Shown: positions 32,113-45,262, numbered from the stretch's first letter. The stretch: DNA of 64,000 bases from Deinandra increscens subsp. villosa (GCA_039602395.1 JBCNJP010000007.1:123724957-123788956), one strand, 5' to 3'. Notes: a model not told the origin generated them from the sequence alone. A program made the numbers and translations.

Positions 32113-33807
32113 TTAGTAGCTATCAGCCTATCAACATTATGTGTTTTTTTTTCTTCTAATAAATGAAAAATACTTTGGTAGGAAATGTTGTATCACATAG
32201 TTTCTTTAGTAAAACTTTGATAAATATTAAACTGACGAAACTAGAACTTGTTATTTGGATGGTTGTTTATAAGGCTATCTTCTCTACCAACTATAAGTAA
32301 GTCATGAGGTCCCAACTCTTTTTTCATTTTTTGAAAAAGACTCGTTTTGTATATGAAAATTTGAGTATTTAGGATGACTGGTTGGCCGGACTGCCCAACC
32401 GGATTCCAACTCTTTTAGATTTCATATTTTTTTTAAAATTTTAATTCCAAATCCTTGAAATTTCAATTCAAATTCTAACGAATTCCACAAAACAAAAACG
32501 TCTCTTAGAAGTCTACATGGTATTCCTAAATTAACCATGTATCGTGATGGATACATGCGACTCATAAAAATTTATAAAGTTTACAGTTTCTAGAGAAAAA
32601 ACAAACTTTTCTCGAAGAAATACTGTATGTACATTAAAAGAAATTATAATGCTATCTTCTCTATTCATAAGTAAGAGGTCCTTACGTTTTTTTTTTAAGA
32701 CTCAGTTTTTATATATGAAAATTTGACTACTTCCGACGATCTTAGGAGCCCTCTAATCTTGGAGATGAGCGGGAGGGACAAAGCAACAATGTTTAGGATC
32801 GGGGTTTAGGGTTATTCGTGCCACTTTACCAGTGAAGTATATGTTTGTATTTATAAGCGATCAAAAAATTATAAAGAGTTTTACTATCAACAACAGTCAA
32901 ACAGAGTCAAAAATGGAGAGAAGGGTAACGACGAGATGGTCACCCATGGGGGGTTGACACCACGAGCCACAATAGGACAACGTGGTCGAAAATGGGCATC
33001 TTTCGGATCCTGAAAACACAAAGCAAACACATGACATTATAAGACTAAGAGGGATTAGAGATGGGTTGGACTCTATGATAATATATGGTTGTGATGGTTA
33101 AGTCAACCATGGGTGAAGAAGACAGGTACAAGGATACGTTTTGACTTTTGAGGATGATAACCTCAAACTAATTTTATTTTAAATAGGCAACACGTGTGTT
33201 CTACAAGACAAGGACCTTTACCGCCAAATTTGTGGCAGAATGGGAAAGAGAACATGTTGCCAAGGGTCAATTGTATGTTGTGTCGTGTGGGACTATGTCG
33301 GTTTTCTAAAGTTAGGACCTCGTGAGTTCATAAGGTATAAGTCAGAATGCAACATTCAAAGTCGTCAAGAATACGCAATAGGGAAGCAAACACGTGTCAT
33401 TGTAGCGACCAACTTTATCACCTACGTCATCATCTGTAGCGGTTTAGGTGTCTGATGATGATAAAGATGAACAGTGGTGCCACGTAGACGGTTTAGTGAT
33501 AGTGACAAATGTATGTAATTGTGGTTGTGGAATGTAAGGTTTAAAAAGATGAAAACAAAAAGGAGATGAGGTGTAATATTGTGATTGGTTAAAAAACAAA
33601 AAAAAAATAACTTTGCAAACCACTGATGTCATGGTTATGAACTCATGGAGGGTGATCACCCCCACCCCTTCTCATGCCTAGGGGGCGGTGTTACCTGAGA
33701 TTGATGGTTGTCACACTAATGATCACGAATAACGAGTAGAGATAGCCTTAAAGGTTAGAAGACATGATTATCATATATCAAATGATTTTTACTTCACGAG
33801 AAAAACG
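32113..33807. other. Intergenic, no gene seen
   Basis: The first 150 bp form the probable 3' UTR of the DUF4228 gene. The segment around 32270-32350 (tcttctctaccaactataag, then aagactcg) recurs in altered form at about 32652-32706, an old local duplication. I found no coding sequence. Confidence 0.4.
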
Positions 33808-33837
33808 ACCCGCGCGTTGCTGCGGGAACGCGCGGGT
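33808..33837. repeat. GC-rich 11-bp stem hairpin
   Basis: ACCCGCGCGTT and AACGCGCGGGT form a perfect 11-bp stem around an 8-base loop (gctgcggg). Similar hairpins occur at about 53735, 55331, 58304 and 60020, so this probably marks the end of a Helitron-like or fold-back element. Confidence 0.7.
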
Positions 33838-34103
33838 AATATAGAGTATCTTAATAGTTGTTTGTAGGTAATGAAGCTTTTGAGTGACTAATACGTTAAG
33901 AAGTCAATTAAATTTACCATGTATCTAAGTTATTTTTTATTTAACTAATAAAATTAACATTAATTACCATGCGAAAAACACAAATTAATTTTGAGACACT
34001 AAAGATGAGCAAATGTTTCTTGGCAATTCTATCAGCAGAATAGAACTAACACATATTTAGTTAGGTTGAAAATATTATGAGACATAGAGTGAGCGGTATC
34101 ACC

Positions 34104-34311
34104 AAATTTTAATAACTTTAGATTTAGTTAAGATGAAAATGGTAATTTAGAAACATTTTTAATTAGTCTTGTGTTAACACGGTTTACAGAAATCATATGC
34201 TAATACAAAATTTTAATAACTTTAGATTTAGTTAAGATGAAAATAGTAATTTAGAAACATTTTTAATTAGTCTTGTGTTAACACGGTTTACAGAAATCAT
34301 ATGCATACAGG
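34104..34311. repeat. Tandem duplication, 104-bp unit
   Basis: The segment starting AAATTTTAATAACTTTAGAT at 34104 is repeated from 34208 with only a few differences (for example GAAAATGG against GAAAATAG). The near identity indicates a recent event. It lies in non-coding DNA. Confidence 0.9.
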
Positions 34312-35494
34312 TCACTACAGTTGTTTTTCCTCGTGTCCATGGATGTAGACAATATATGTATGTAATATGAACATAAACTCATTCCAACATACCAATATAT
34401 ATATAATTACTCGATACTAAACACTAATCATCATGACAAAAGCAATTATCCAAGATAGTTTGAATAAGTTTTCATATCCAAAAAACATCACTAATACCAA
34501 ATCTATCATACCCATTGAAACAAAATTTACACATAAAAAATGATATAAACATACAGAAACTTTAAAGTGAACTCAATCAAAGATTTAAATTCAAAGTAAC
34601 TTAATAAAACCTGTAACAAAAACAAATCTGAAAAAACAAAACTCACAAAAAACCAAAATTAACCCAAACAAAACTCATTTGAAATGAATCAATAGTCATT
34701 TAGTGAAGTAGATACTAGATAGTAATATTTTTAATCAATTTCAACATGCACTAAGTTCAAAGGCATTCATAAATTAAGTCAGTCACTGCAATATAGAAAA
34801 AAATTATTCACAGAGGATAGCCAGTCTAAAACCAGTGATTTGAAGGGAAAAAAAAGGATGCATTAAAGGTAGAGGAAAACCCAAAATCATTTGACCATAT
34901 AGTAGTAAATTTGATGCCAAATAAACCAATTTGGAGAAGAATACACACCAAAATGAACTGATTTGAAAATAAAAAACAATATTTTAGCAAAAGTAGCCGA
35001 TAATCAGAGCAGATTTCAACATGCAATAAGTTCAAACAAAAAAGCCCAAATTCATCTAACAAATAAAACCAAAATAACATAAGTTGATACTAATTTGAAA
35101 CAAATCGAAAGGAGAAGATGGTAAAAGAGGCAAAAATGACACTCAAGTGTGTGTGTTACTGTGTTGCTGCTTGTGGCGAAACAACAGTAAGCACATAACG
35201 ACAAAAACATCGTCATCGCCGGCAACGGCTGGCACTTATATAATAACCAAAGTTAACCGAAAAAGACCTGCAAAACGTTACTCTCTCTTAAGGGTAGAAC
35301 AAACGTAACCAAACAACGACAGAGCCATCGTCATCAAAGAAACCCTAGATCGCGGCTGCGTCAACGGAGCAACGACCAAACGGCTGCTACTTCAACGTGA
35401 GTAACAGTAAAACGCAAAACACCCCAAACCGCTGGGGACCCTTGATCTCACAGTCACCATCTCCGTCGTTCCGAGTCACCGGATCCGGAGTCAA

Positions 35495-35650
35495 CCTTGA
35501 AGCGGAGCAACCGTGGCCGCATCATCGCTCCAAGGTCGGACCAGAGGTAGCTACTAAAGTCGGAGACATAGCCGGCGTGAAAATCGACCAGATCCGGAGC
35601 CACCTTGAAGCGGAGCAACCGGGGCCGCATCATCGCTCCAAGGTCTGGCC
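35495..35650. repeat. GC-rich direct repeat, 108-bp spacing
   Basis: The segment starting CCTTGAAGCGGAGCAACCG at 35495 and continuing to about CTCCAAGGTC recurs from 35603. The surrounding 35200-35720 block is much more GC-rich than its neighbourhood and contains the words aaaccctag and ctccgtcg, as in plant 5' leaders. A 96-codon open frame (35397-35687, plus) covers it but has no recognised similarity. It may be a captured gene leader. Confidence 0.6.
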
Positions 35651-36046
35651 ATCGCCGCTGCAAATTCCGACTACCAGTAGCAACTGAAATCGAGGATTTT
35701 GAGAGACAGAATGCGCTCTCAGGTGCAACTGAAATCGGACTTTCTAAGAGAGAATGAGCTCTCGTCTAAAGAAGAAGAAGAGATAATGAGCTATTGTGTA
35801 AAAAAGATGAGAGATGTTGAAATATGGGTGAAACCCTAAGGAAGAAAGAAGAAGTGGAACCTGCAGCTTTGAACATGTGGTGAGCTTGTGGGACACGCGT
35901 TGTTTAATTTCTTTGTTGTAAGCATTAGCCGCCCATACTAACAAATGAAAAAAATACAGTTGTTCTGAATAGTGTATTGACAGAGGCTGACACAGTTAGT
36001 ATTTTGATATATAAGGTAATATCAGTGTCACATCATTATATGAAGA

Positions 36047-36176
36047 TCTTTTTTTCAACGGCAACAAGACAAACTCATTAATCTACTCCCACACCAGAAA
36101 CATTGTGAGGGATTAAACTTGTGACCTCTATTCTAAGAGGGTTTCACCTCTACTAATTGGACTAATCTCACATTGA
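36047..36176 (-). mobile_element. Short SINE, truncated
   Basis: On the minus strand it reads GATTAGTCCAATTAGTAGAGG (A-box-like), then AGGTCACAAGTTTAATCCC (B-box-like), and ends TTGCCGTTGAAAAAAA. These are the parts of a tRNA-derived SINE. The body is shorter than in the SINE at 56324. Confidence 0.6.
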
Positions 36177-36589
36177 CTTTATATTTGGTTCTACTTCATA
36201 TCGTGCCACTTTTAATTATGAATGTGAGTATAATTTTATAATTAAGCGTACTTGTATGAGATTACCATAACGATAGTTACATAAGCTTATTGTTTCGACT
36301 TTCGAGTCGATTATAACATGTTGCAACTCATTTTGATTCAACAACAATGATGTTGCAAAACCACAAATTATAATAACAATATACATGAAATTTCATCAAA
36401 CTCATCTCTTGCTATTCAAACAAAAATTTACAGAAGTGCAAGAGAACAAAAATGGCACTCATAACAAACTTACAAACATAATCATCAAAGAACAATCATC
36501 ATAGCAAGCTCAATCTCAATAATCACCACCAAAACCCTCAAAATCTTGTGTCATCATCAGGGTGTGACCCGCATTCGAGATTTCACTCT

Positions 36590-39500
36590 TTACTTGGCTA
36601 AATCAGGGGAAAGTAGATAGCGAAAAGTGAAATCGTGAGGGACCCACTCAATTTTCTTCATTGATTTCCCTTTTTTAATCAGCTTGAAGCTATTTTGGTA
36701 ACAATCAGGCACTGAGTGTTCAATCATGTCCACTAGATCAGAATGACATAAACCTGATTCTTTTGCATAGAGATCAACAAGCTTTGGGAGAAAAATCTTT
36801 TGCGTTTTTTGTATCGTGAAGTTGTTATGAATATACTCCTCTTTCGCGATTTCAAGCTCCTGGAAAACACTCTTTGGTGTGTATACACGCACCTGAATGA
36901 CAAAATCGATTAAAAGGTGTTAGATATAAGATAATGAAGCCTGCAAAATGTTATTTGAGCATGTAATATTTTGAACTTTTAAAGGAACAAAAGTGGTGTA
37001 CCATGGGGTCAGAATGGCTTCCTGAACAAAGAGCAAAGTGTACAAGAGGTTGTGGATGCTTCATTGCATATGCTTTTCGTGCATCTCTCGACTTGTATTT
37101 CGGACTTGAAAATAGCAAAGATTGAAACCACTAGAAGCAAAAGAAAGATCATTAGACTACATGTTTTTTAAACCAAAACCGCAAAAACATAAAAGCGAAG
37201 TATACGACTTTTTCTTTTCTCAGTGAACATGAGAACCCGTTACGCCATCTCTTGAGGGTTACAACTTATGCTACATGTTTTCCGATGACCTTTATAATCT
37301 CCACATTTTTTAGATGTAATCGCAAAAAGACCATCATACAGGACATTATTGGAAAATTATTGAAAATGAAAGTACGAAAACACTATCATACATGGCATTC
37401 TTTGCATGGCCGGAGCTAAGGATTTAAGGGCCCCGTTCGAGCTTAAAAAATGGGCTCCAATCGGAAAAAAAAATTGTAAATAGAAAAAGTTCTTAAGTAA
37501 GGAAAACATTAAGTTATAGCAATAAACTTAATAAAATTATAGTTTTAAAATGACATTTTTAATAGCAAATTGATTGATCAAGTCTTTATAATTCATATCT
37601 TTAATATTCCGTTCTCGATAGCTATATTATATATAAAATTAAAAAAAAATAAGGGCCCCTTAAAATGATGGGCCATGTTCCGTCGCACCTCCCGCACATG
37701 CTCAACGCCCCCTCTGATTCTTTGTCCAAAATCATCCATCCTCGAAAAATATAGTTTTTTTTTGTACCTCCATTGATACTTGAAAACAAAACAAGCAATT
37801 TAAATCAGTTCAATTTGAAGAAAATATACCGGTCCTGGGTGAGGCAGCCTGCATCCAAGTATTGTACTCTGTATATCTCCCACACTAATCTTATGACCGC
37901 CAATATTATAAGTAGCCTGTATCGTGCATAAAAACACTTTACATTAGAATAATTAAGAAACATGTTGTATTCACAGAAACATGAAACATAAAATATCTAA
38001 ATTACCTTTAGGACTAATGATATCCTCTTGAGGGCGCCACGAGGAGTTCCATGAACCAAGAAGGCCTGTAATGAGTCATGAGAATTTAATATGATTCAAG
38101 TTAATTGGAATGATGTATTATAATCTTTGATCTAATTGTCATTTAACTAAAAGTAGTTTGTTGATATTTGATGTCAAAGAAGGACAACACAAAGAATCAA
38201 AGTGAAGGAAATTTACATGCATCACAAGTGCATTGTGTATGTTGATCCAAAACGCCAGCTTCTCCTCGTGTTTCAACTTTCTAGGATCAACTTGTTCCAA
38301 CTGAAAAATAAGAGACCTGAAAAATGATCATCTTTTAGGGGGTTTAATATTTCATAAAGCACAAGATCCGGCCATATGCATTAACGAAAGACTGATCGAC
38401 TCTTGAAATTTCAGTATTGCAAAAGACACAAGAATACAACAGTTTGCAATCATGAGAAACTTGAACAAATTATGGAAATGTAAAAGCAGAATAAACCATC
38501 TTATTTTACACTGAAAAACAGCGGTTTGCTTGGAATGAAAAGTCAAACATTCGATAAAGAAATGTGGGTTCGGGTCAAAAGGATAAAGTATTCGATATAC
38601 TTGCCTGAAATTTTGTTGCCTATGTTCAACACTACTTAGCTTCTGAGTACTTTTGCAAAAACCTTGAACTTCAAGTGTAGTAAAGTAGGGTCCACTAAAC
38701 TCCATTGATCCTTCACAATGTGGGCTCCACATGCCAAACTGGTCTATTGGGGAAGAATCACTAGGTGGTGATGGGAATGATATGGGAGATGAAGGGAATT
38801 CATGATTGATCAGAGGTGGATCTGCAATTTGACAATAAATGCCCACGACGCACTTGATCATTTCTTCAGAAAGACTATTCGCCGACATTCTAACATTATC
38901 AGAAACACATCCTCCAAGATGACCAGCCAAACTAACACTTGAATAATCATCCTTAGCAAGCTGGTAAATCAAGATTTTTAAGTTATATCACTCTTGATCA
39001 TAAGCCTAATTGATCAATTAACTAATTGATGATAAGTTTCAACGATTTACCTCTAACATTCCTAATGGTAAGGAATGATATGATTCAAAAGCTTGATTGG
39101 CAGCCATGTAAAGAGGTGGAGTTCTATACGAAAGTGATGAGTGGCTTCGGTTAACATTAGAATCTTCCATTGGTTGTGATTCCAAAATGGAACCAAATTC
39201 TTTTGGTGGATTATCAGTTGAGGTTCGAGCTGGCATGAAATTGGCTGAGTTGCCAGGCAACAATTGTTGTTCCTTTAAAGCTGAGTTCAATCTTGATTTG
39301 GTTTCGGTTGTAGATAAAGATTGGTGCTTCTTTTGGAAAGTTTTACGGTACAGTGAGAGAAGATATTTCTCCAAATGCTTAACTTCAAATTCCAGTATCG
39401 ATATTTCCTTGATTAGATCCTTAGAAGACTGATTTCAGAAGCATAAAATGGAAACATATTATAACAAAGATCATGTATAAAGTGAAATATCAAAAATTTC

Positions 39501-40678
39501 AGAGCACGAATTTTGAAACTGATGATTGTCCCAAAATTTAGTCATTTTGATTGATTTTATTTTCTTTCTGAAAACTAGGAGTGATCAGAAAAACCAAATG
39601 ACTGGTATAACCGAACCAATTGAGAAACTGATGGTTTGGTGGTTATATGTCTACAATTAACAGAATTAACCAAACTGTCATTAAAACCAACATTTATAGC
39701 TTTTTTTATCTTATAAAGAATATGTTATATATCAGGAAACTTTTGTTAAAACTTTATACAAATAACATATTAGTTGTGCACTGTGCATACTCTCCTTTAT
39801 AAACCACAGAAATGCCAGTATTTTATTTGACCCAAGATCCATTAAGTGAAATAGGCTTGACGAACCGAATTAACTGAACCCTCTACTGTTAATAACTCAA
39901 ACTCGTCAGTTATGAGAATCTAAAAACCAAAACATCAGCTATAGATTCAGTTTTAGCCCATAACAGAACTGAACCATGGTCACTCCTAGTAAAAACACAT
40001 GAATCATGAATGTCATTAATTTACACTCTTATATTGAAGTACTAGTTACTAAATTCAGAAATTTGTGTTTCTGATCTGCATCAAAATATTCCTAACCTTC
40101 GTAAGCGAAGCTTCATCGATAGGATCTTGAACGAAAGGTTGGCTAGTCGTTGCCTTCTCTAGTTCACTTCGAATCACAAGCTGGTCCTCAAGTTGCTTCT
40201 GGAGTTGCTCAATCTGCATAAACATTAAACCAATTCAGCCTATTGAGCTTATAGTATCACATGAATCCCAGAAATTCAGTTTACAAAGGAAAATAAATAT
40301 ATATAAACCAAAATGAAAAGTATTGAGTGTTAAATGAAATCATGCTGATTTTACATTAAAAGTACTAAAAATAAAAAATTCTACAACAAAAAAAAGGAAA
40401 AAAAAAAATGAGAACCTCTTCTTTTAGGGAGTTTTGAACTTCAATGCTTTCATATTTCCTTTGATCAGGCTCATCACAACTCTTCCCCTGCTCCAGAATG
40501 GTGTTCTTATCATCATGAATTCGTCTATTGGCAAGATCACTGTCAGTTGAAGAGCAAATTAAAAAAAAAAAAATTATGTTTTATGTTTACATATGAAATA
40601 TACTACATTTAGGGGAAAAAAACAGGGGAGGTGGGGGTACCTCTTCCTTCGTTTGTGGCTTGAACCACCAAATCCCAT
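36590..40678 (-). CDS. MIP1 leucine-zipper / DUF547 protein
   Basis: Ten exons on the minus strand encode about 563 residues: 40641-40678, 40416-40539, 40097-40213, 39051-39428, 38605-38960, 38217-38316, 38006-38065, 37830-37916, 37002-37130 and 36590-36892. All joints keep phase. Residues about 15-130 are a coiled coil (IEQLQKQLEDQLVIRSELEK, then LEFEVKHLEKYLLSLYR), the ternary complex factor MIP1 leucine zipper. The second half is DUF547: EEKLAFWINIHNALVMH, FLVHGTPRGALKRISL, YNIGGHKISVGDIQSTILG and VHFALCSGSHSDP. The function of this plant family is poorly known. Intron 5 starts with a GC donor (AG|GCAAGT at 38604). A hAT-type MITE (39576-39988) lies in the third intron. The gene is complete. 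Confidence 0.9.
39576..39988. mobile_element. hAT-type MITE in an intron of the DUF547 gene
   Basis: The ends are inverted: TAGGAGTGATCAG at the left and, reverse-complemented, TAGGAGTGACCATGG at the right. The flanks CTGAAAAC and GTAAAAAC agree at 6 of 8, compatible with an aged 8-bp target-site duplication. The interior contains aaccaaac and gaaccgaa words and no coding sequence. Confidence 0.65.
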
Positions 40679-41649
40679 TTTTACTTCAATAGATTGAAAA
40701 TTAAGAACAATATTGGTAATCGAATATCGAATTAGATCGAATTTCAGGAGCCTAGGTTTTCAGAAATCCTTAACGAAACAACATCAACAACGACAAAAAA
40801 ACACATAATCCGACAAAACTACCAGCAGAAACGCCAGATTTAAATATCAAAATCATCCAACAAACACTAAATTGCAGAGATCACGACACGAAGAACAGCA
40901 AACATCAATGAGATTCTATTCGCCTCTCTGCCAATCAGAAACAGGGTACATGTTGGTGAAGCAGAGAAAGACGGTTCACCCTCACGGACCCTACTTAAAA
41001 CCGATCAATTTAGCCCTAAATGAGAAGGGTTTTGTGAAAACTCAGTGATGAATCAGACCCAGAAAAATCTTGGATTGGAGCAGTTGGAATTGGTGTTTGT
41101 TTGGTGATTGAAAGGGGACTGTAATTCTTGTTGACTAGTCACTTGTTTAAGAAAGTGATAGGGCCTTTATGTGGGGGTAGCTTTTGCAAAGTGTCTTTTG
41201 CATCAAAAGAAGCTAATTTCTTAAGATGGAATTCAATGCTTAAATATTACTCATTTGTCTCCATACTCCAATGAGCTATTGGACTTTTCGCAATTACATT
41301 TTCAATAAATTTTATGATTTTTTTTTCTTTCTAAATGTAATAAATGTTTAAATTAAATCTTTTCTTTTTAAGAGCACTTTATTTCACCAAAAAGAAAACA
41401 TGAAACAGGTCCCCAGCAACGCACTCGGAACCAAGAAACACCAAACAAACCGGAAACAAATTATATATATAGAATTTACATTTACATTTACATAAGGTGA
41501 ATACTTCTTGAGTATTATTCGGTTACCTAGCGTCACGTGCCATTTCAATTTTTACTTTTTTTTAGTGTTCATTTGGTAGATAAATGTTTTGTGTATTCGT
41601 GATGTACCTGTCGCACATGATTACATTATGCTTTAGTAATATAATTATT
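40679..41649. other. DUF547 5' leader, promoter and intergenic DNA
   Basis: The first 400 bp contain the leader and promoter side of the minus-strand gene. The rest is AT-rich. No further gene was found. Confidence 0.45.
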
Positions 41650-41698
41650 TTGTATATCCGTGTTATCCTCGCAATCACACATGGATGGTAATATCTAG
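41650..41698 (+). mobile_element. Helitron-like 3' tail ending CTAG
   Basis: The segment ends CCTCGCAATCACACATGG, then a short AT spacer and CTAG at 41695-41698, directly before a sequence like a Helitron head. The tail at 42129-42170 is a diverged copy (CTTCGCAGCAACGCACGG). The 5' end of the element belonging to this tail was not located. Confidence 0.5.
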
Positions 41699-42170
41699 TT
41701 ATACTATATATAAAAGAGAATGACATGATACCATTTTTGTAGCCAAATATACCACTGTGAATCATAGTGTACAAATCCCCAAACTTTGCTTGAGTTTACA
41801 TTTATTTTATCTTTTTGTGAAGCTTTTTTTCTTTTCTTATTATTATATTTTTCATTTTGTTTTTTATTTGTTTTTTATTTGTTTTTTAGTACTCTTTTCT
41901 CTTTATTCTATTTTTTGTTTTTATTATCCAAGCTCAAAGAGTTTAGTAAGAAGTTTGTGGTGCAAAGATTACAGTCGTGTAACATAGGTTTTTTTAATCC
42001 GAGCTCAACAAGTTTAGCAAAAGAGTTGATGGTTTTAATTTTAGTTTCGCACCGTTCCCTTTTATTATTTAATTTTTTCATTTTTGTTTTCTTTATCTTG
42101 TGCTTTGACAATACATTTCTTTTGTATACATGTATTATCTTCGCAGCAACGCACGGATTGTAAAATCAAG
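41699..42170 (+). mobile_element. Short Helitron-like element
   Basis: The head TTATACTATATATAAAAGAG follows immediately after CTAG of the previous tail, a common form of Helitron 5' ends. The tail contains CGCAGCAACGCACGG and ends CAAG at 42167-42170 instead of the canonical CTRR. The interior is T-rich and open frames there are chance. It is non-autonomous, as no Rep/helicase is present. Confidence 0.5.
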
Positions 42171-43864
42171 TTACATACAAAATCTAGTCCAAAAAGATGT
42201 TTAAAGTTGATCTAATAGCGTTTTATTTTCTAAATCACTCAACAAAAAGAAAGATGTTATTCCTTTTCAAGAAGGAAATTAGATTATTTTCTTAAAAGAG
42301 GTGAAAGGTGAAAGTGGAAAGCAAAAACAAAAGGTTTAGAAAAGAAATGTACCATTTGGAAGCATGCAATTTCAAGATAATCATAGCTTCTAATTCAATT
42401 ATAATACTTGATCAAAAATATTATCTGAGTTAGTTTAAGTAAAACAATGACAATATAGAAATTTTAACAAACAATTTGAGGTAATATATAGCGGGAAACT
42501 TGTATAAATGAGGTTATAACATGAAGAAAAAAGTATCAAATATTCGTTGACTGGTAGTATGAACACTTGATTTTTTTGTGTGGTTATAGTTCGAGTCCAA
42601 AAACACAAATTAATAATAATAATATTTAAAATAGTAAACTAGTAATTAGTACTAATAAATAAGTGTAAAATAAAAATAATAATGATAATAATAATAGTAA
42701 TAGTTAAAACTGCAATAAAATAAGTTAACATTATAATAAAATTGTAATATAAAATAATAATACTAAAGACAAACTAAAAAGGAATCAAGAGAATCAACAA
42801 AATGTGAGTATTATATTTATACAGTTAGACTAAGGCCCTTTTGGTTATTAAAGTTCATTTCTTAAATTATTTAATTAATTATACACGTAGGACTGGAGAA
42901 AGTGATTAAAAGTGTCGATATCCATAATTGTAATTGTACGTATACATTGTGCATGTTTGAAAAAAAAGAGATTGAAATAATAATAAACAATCATAATAAA
43001 TATAGGAGATTGTCATAAACTTGTATTTTGTTTCCTTTTTTTACCAAAAGAAAAAAGTGACATCGGTTGAAAAAGACTTTTTACCAACAAACTTGTGACA
43101 TAAGAAAGATTATTCTCACCTTTTTCATGTTACTTCCAAAAATATATATTATTATATTTACACAATATCTCACACTTTAAATTTATAGAAATACTCTCAA
43201 GATTTTCTTTACCAGCTTTTCAAATTATTTCATTTTTGTGTTATATAGATTATTTATATTATATCTTTGGCAGAGTAAAGAAGCACTATGCGGGCGGGGT
43301 TGACATGATAGACCTGTATCGTTAAAAACACGTTCTCTGCACTTACTTCCTATAAAAATGTTGTTAAAAAAAGAATATGAGCTTCACTAACATGCAAATT
43401 AACAACAAGAAGACGGTATAAAAGTCAAAGAATAATGGGTGGAACGGGTGCTTCACTCAAGCCTGCAAGAGGCAAGCCGGAGGATGGCGGTGTGGGTTCC
43501 AGCCCCGACACCACCTCCTTTGTATTATTTATTTTTTAATTTTAATTTCCGAGTCTTGATTATGAGTCGTACCCTGTGCTTAGGTTATTGTACCAACAGA
43601 AATACGAATGGCACCCATATTCATGTGAACCTTTGACGTCTCTATATACCTAACCTTGAAAGGTCTAACCATTTTGACTAAACAATTGCTTTCTTCATTT
43701 TGGTTTTTATTCAATTACAAGTAACAAGGATATCTTCTAAACGAAAATGAAAATTTCACAAAAAGTTATGACTTTGGTATATTTTTTTTAACGGCCAATA
43801 AAATGCCCCGGAAAGTTAGAAAATATTTACATCAGTTGAGCTCGTTTTAAGAAAATTTAACTTC
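42171..43864. other. Intergenic, no gene seen
   Basis: This is AT-rich with AAT microsatellite-like stretches near 42600-42780. At 43470-43515 the words GGCGGTGTGGGTTCCAGCCC resemble a tRNA B-box and may belong to an old SINE. At 43790-43805 (ttaacggccaataaaa) a reversed LINE tail is possible. None is secure. Confidence 0.4.
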
Positions 43865-44135
43865 GTTAAAGATCGGGTGAGTTATTTGGAAGGAACGGAA
43901 TGAGATTGTCCATAAGAAAGTTGACTTGAAGGTTCGATTCATGTTTGATTTGATCGTTCATTTCTCCTATAATTGGATCACTTTTAGAGATAAGAAACTC
44001 TGTATGTCTTGGGCTAATTGGTTAGAAATCCCGCTCTTATTTGTGTAACTGTTGTTCTGTGTGGACCGTATGATTGGTTAGGTTTTTCTAACCGCCTCTT
44101 GCTTTTAATATATCTCTCCGCCGTTCAAAAAAAAA
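43865..44135 (+). pseudogene. LINE 3' end (reverse-transcriptase C-terminal tail)
   Basis: The plus strand reads IWKERNEIVHKKVDLKVRFM, a few residues later HFSYNWITFRDKK, and MSWANWLEIPLLFV before a stop at about 44049. This is the C-terminal zf-RVT region of plant L1-type LINEs. The 3' end is CCGCCGTTCAAAAAAAAA. The rest of the element is missing, as usual for 5'-truncated LINE copies. Confidence 0.75.
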
Positions 44136-44404
44136 TTCAATTATCAAGTTTTTACGCCTCTAGTGAGTGATAGTTGAACTCTTTAACATAAGAGATGTAG
44201 GAATAAGACCTTACACCAACTAACCTACGAATAATTATTGTTTTTCAATATGAACTAAACTTATATATAGAGACCTAAAGACTTCTTTTAAAACTTGAGG
44301 TCCCAAAATTTTGACGACCTAAGTCTAGAGCTATTTTCTAAACATAACAAGCCGGTCCTGGTCTACTTACATTTTTTTTATCTTCCTGTTTGTCGCATCA
44401 CACT

Positions 44405-44566
44405 TATTAGCGAAGCTTCGGGGGGGGGGGGGGGGGGCACCGCCTCTCCGGTTTTTTCGTTCAGTATTACTAATTTTCACGATTTTTCTAAGAAAATTTA
44501 TATATAGAGAGAATCGCCACCTTGGATTATCGCTCTCGCAAAATTCTAAGTCAAGCTTCGCCACTG
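44405..44566. mobile_element. hAT-type MITE with a G18 run
   Basis: The left end TATTAGCGAAGCTTC and the right end (reverse complement CAGTGGCGAAGCTTGAC) are inverted repeats. The flanks ATCACACT (44397-44404) and GTCACACT (44567-44574) agree at 7 of 8. Just inside the left end there is an uninterrupted run of 18 G (44420-44437), which may vary in length or be misread. Confidence 0.8.
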
Positions 44567-44574
44567 GTCACACT

Positions 44575-45196
44575 CAACTTCTTCTCATTGCTCGTTCGGT
44601 TGATTTCGCTACACTTTCATCTCGTCTAGAATACGGCATAGGCAAATGATGTAAGGATGGAGGTCGAGATATGGTGGACATTGTATAGCATCACATAACA
44701 TAAATTGAAGCAAATGGGTGATTTTGATACCATTTAATTTTGGATAGAGAGGTTGGACTTTGAAGACCACCAAAACATTATGGAAACTGTCTTTGTATGA
44801 CAATTAGATGGTGAAAATGATGATAGACCTAATTTATCACTAGCTTAAAATTGATACAAGTTATGTATAAAACTATTATTAAAGATATTAAAGTCCCGTC
44901 AAATAATAACACACAATATTGAGTAAACTCACTTTTATTATAATCAGAGAAATAACTCAAAAATTAGTTACAATGAACTCTTATAAAATTATCTAACTTA
45001 ACTGGGTTTATGTAAGAAGAACCAACTTGTTCTCCAAAGTAACATAAAATGAAATAAGAAACTTATTTGTATAAGATACTAACTAAATTTCACCAACTTT
45101 TCAAATTTAGTCCCTTCAATCCCCATAAGCTCGAGGACGGTTATGTAATTCCACTAGTATATATATATCTTGTATGTATACGTATGTGTTCTATCT

Positions 45197-45198
<2 letters not shown>
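44575..45198. other. Intergenic, no gene seen
   Basis: No element or gene was recognised. The last 40 bp (tcttgtatgtatacgtatg) recur in similar form at about 49573, beyond the Helitron-like element. Confidence 0.4.

Positions 45199-45262
<64 letters not shown>
45199..45262. repeat. TG/TA microsatellite
   Basis: About five TG units are followed by about 27 uninterrupted TA units. A shorter TA run (49525-49538) occurs on the other side of the following element. Confidence 0.97.
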
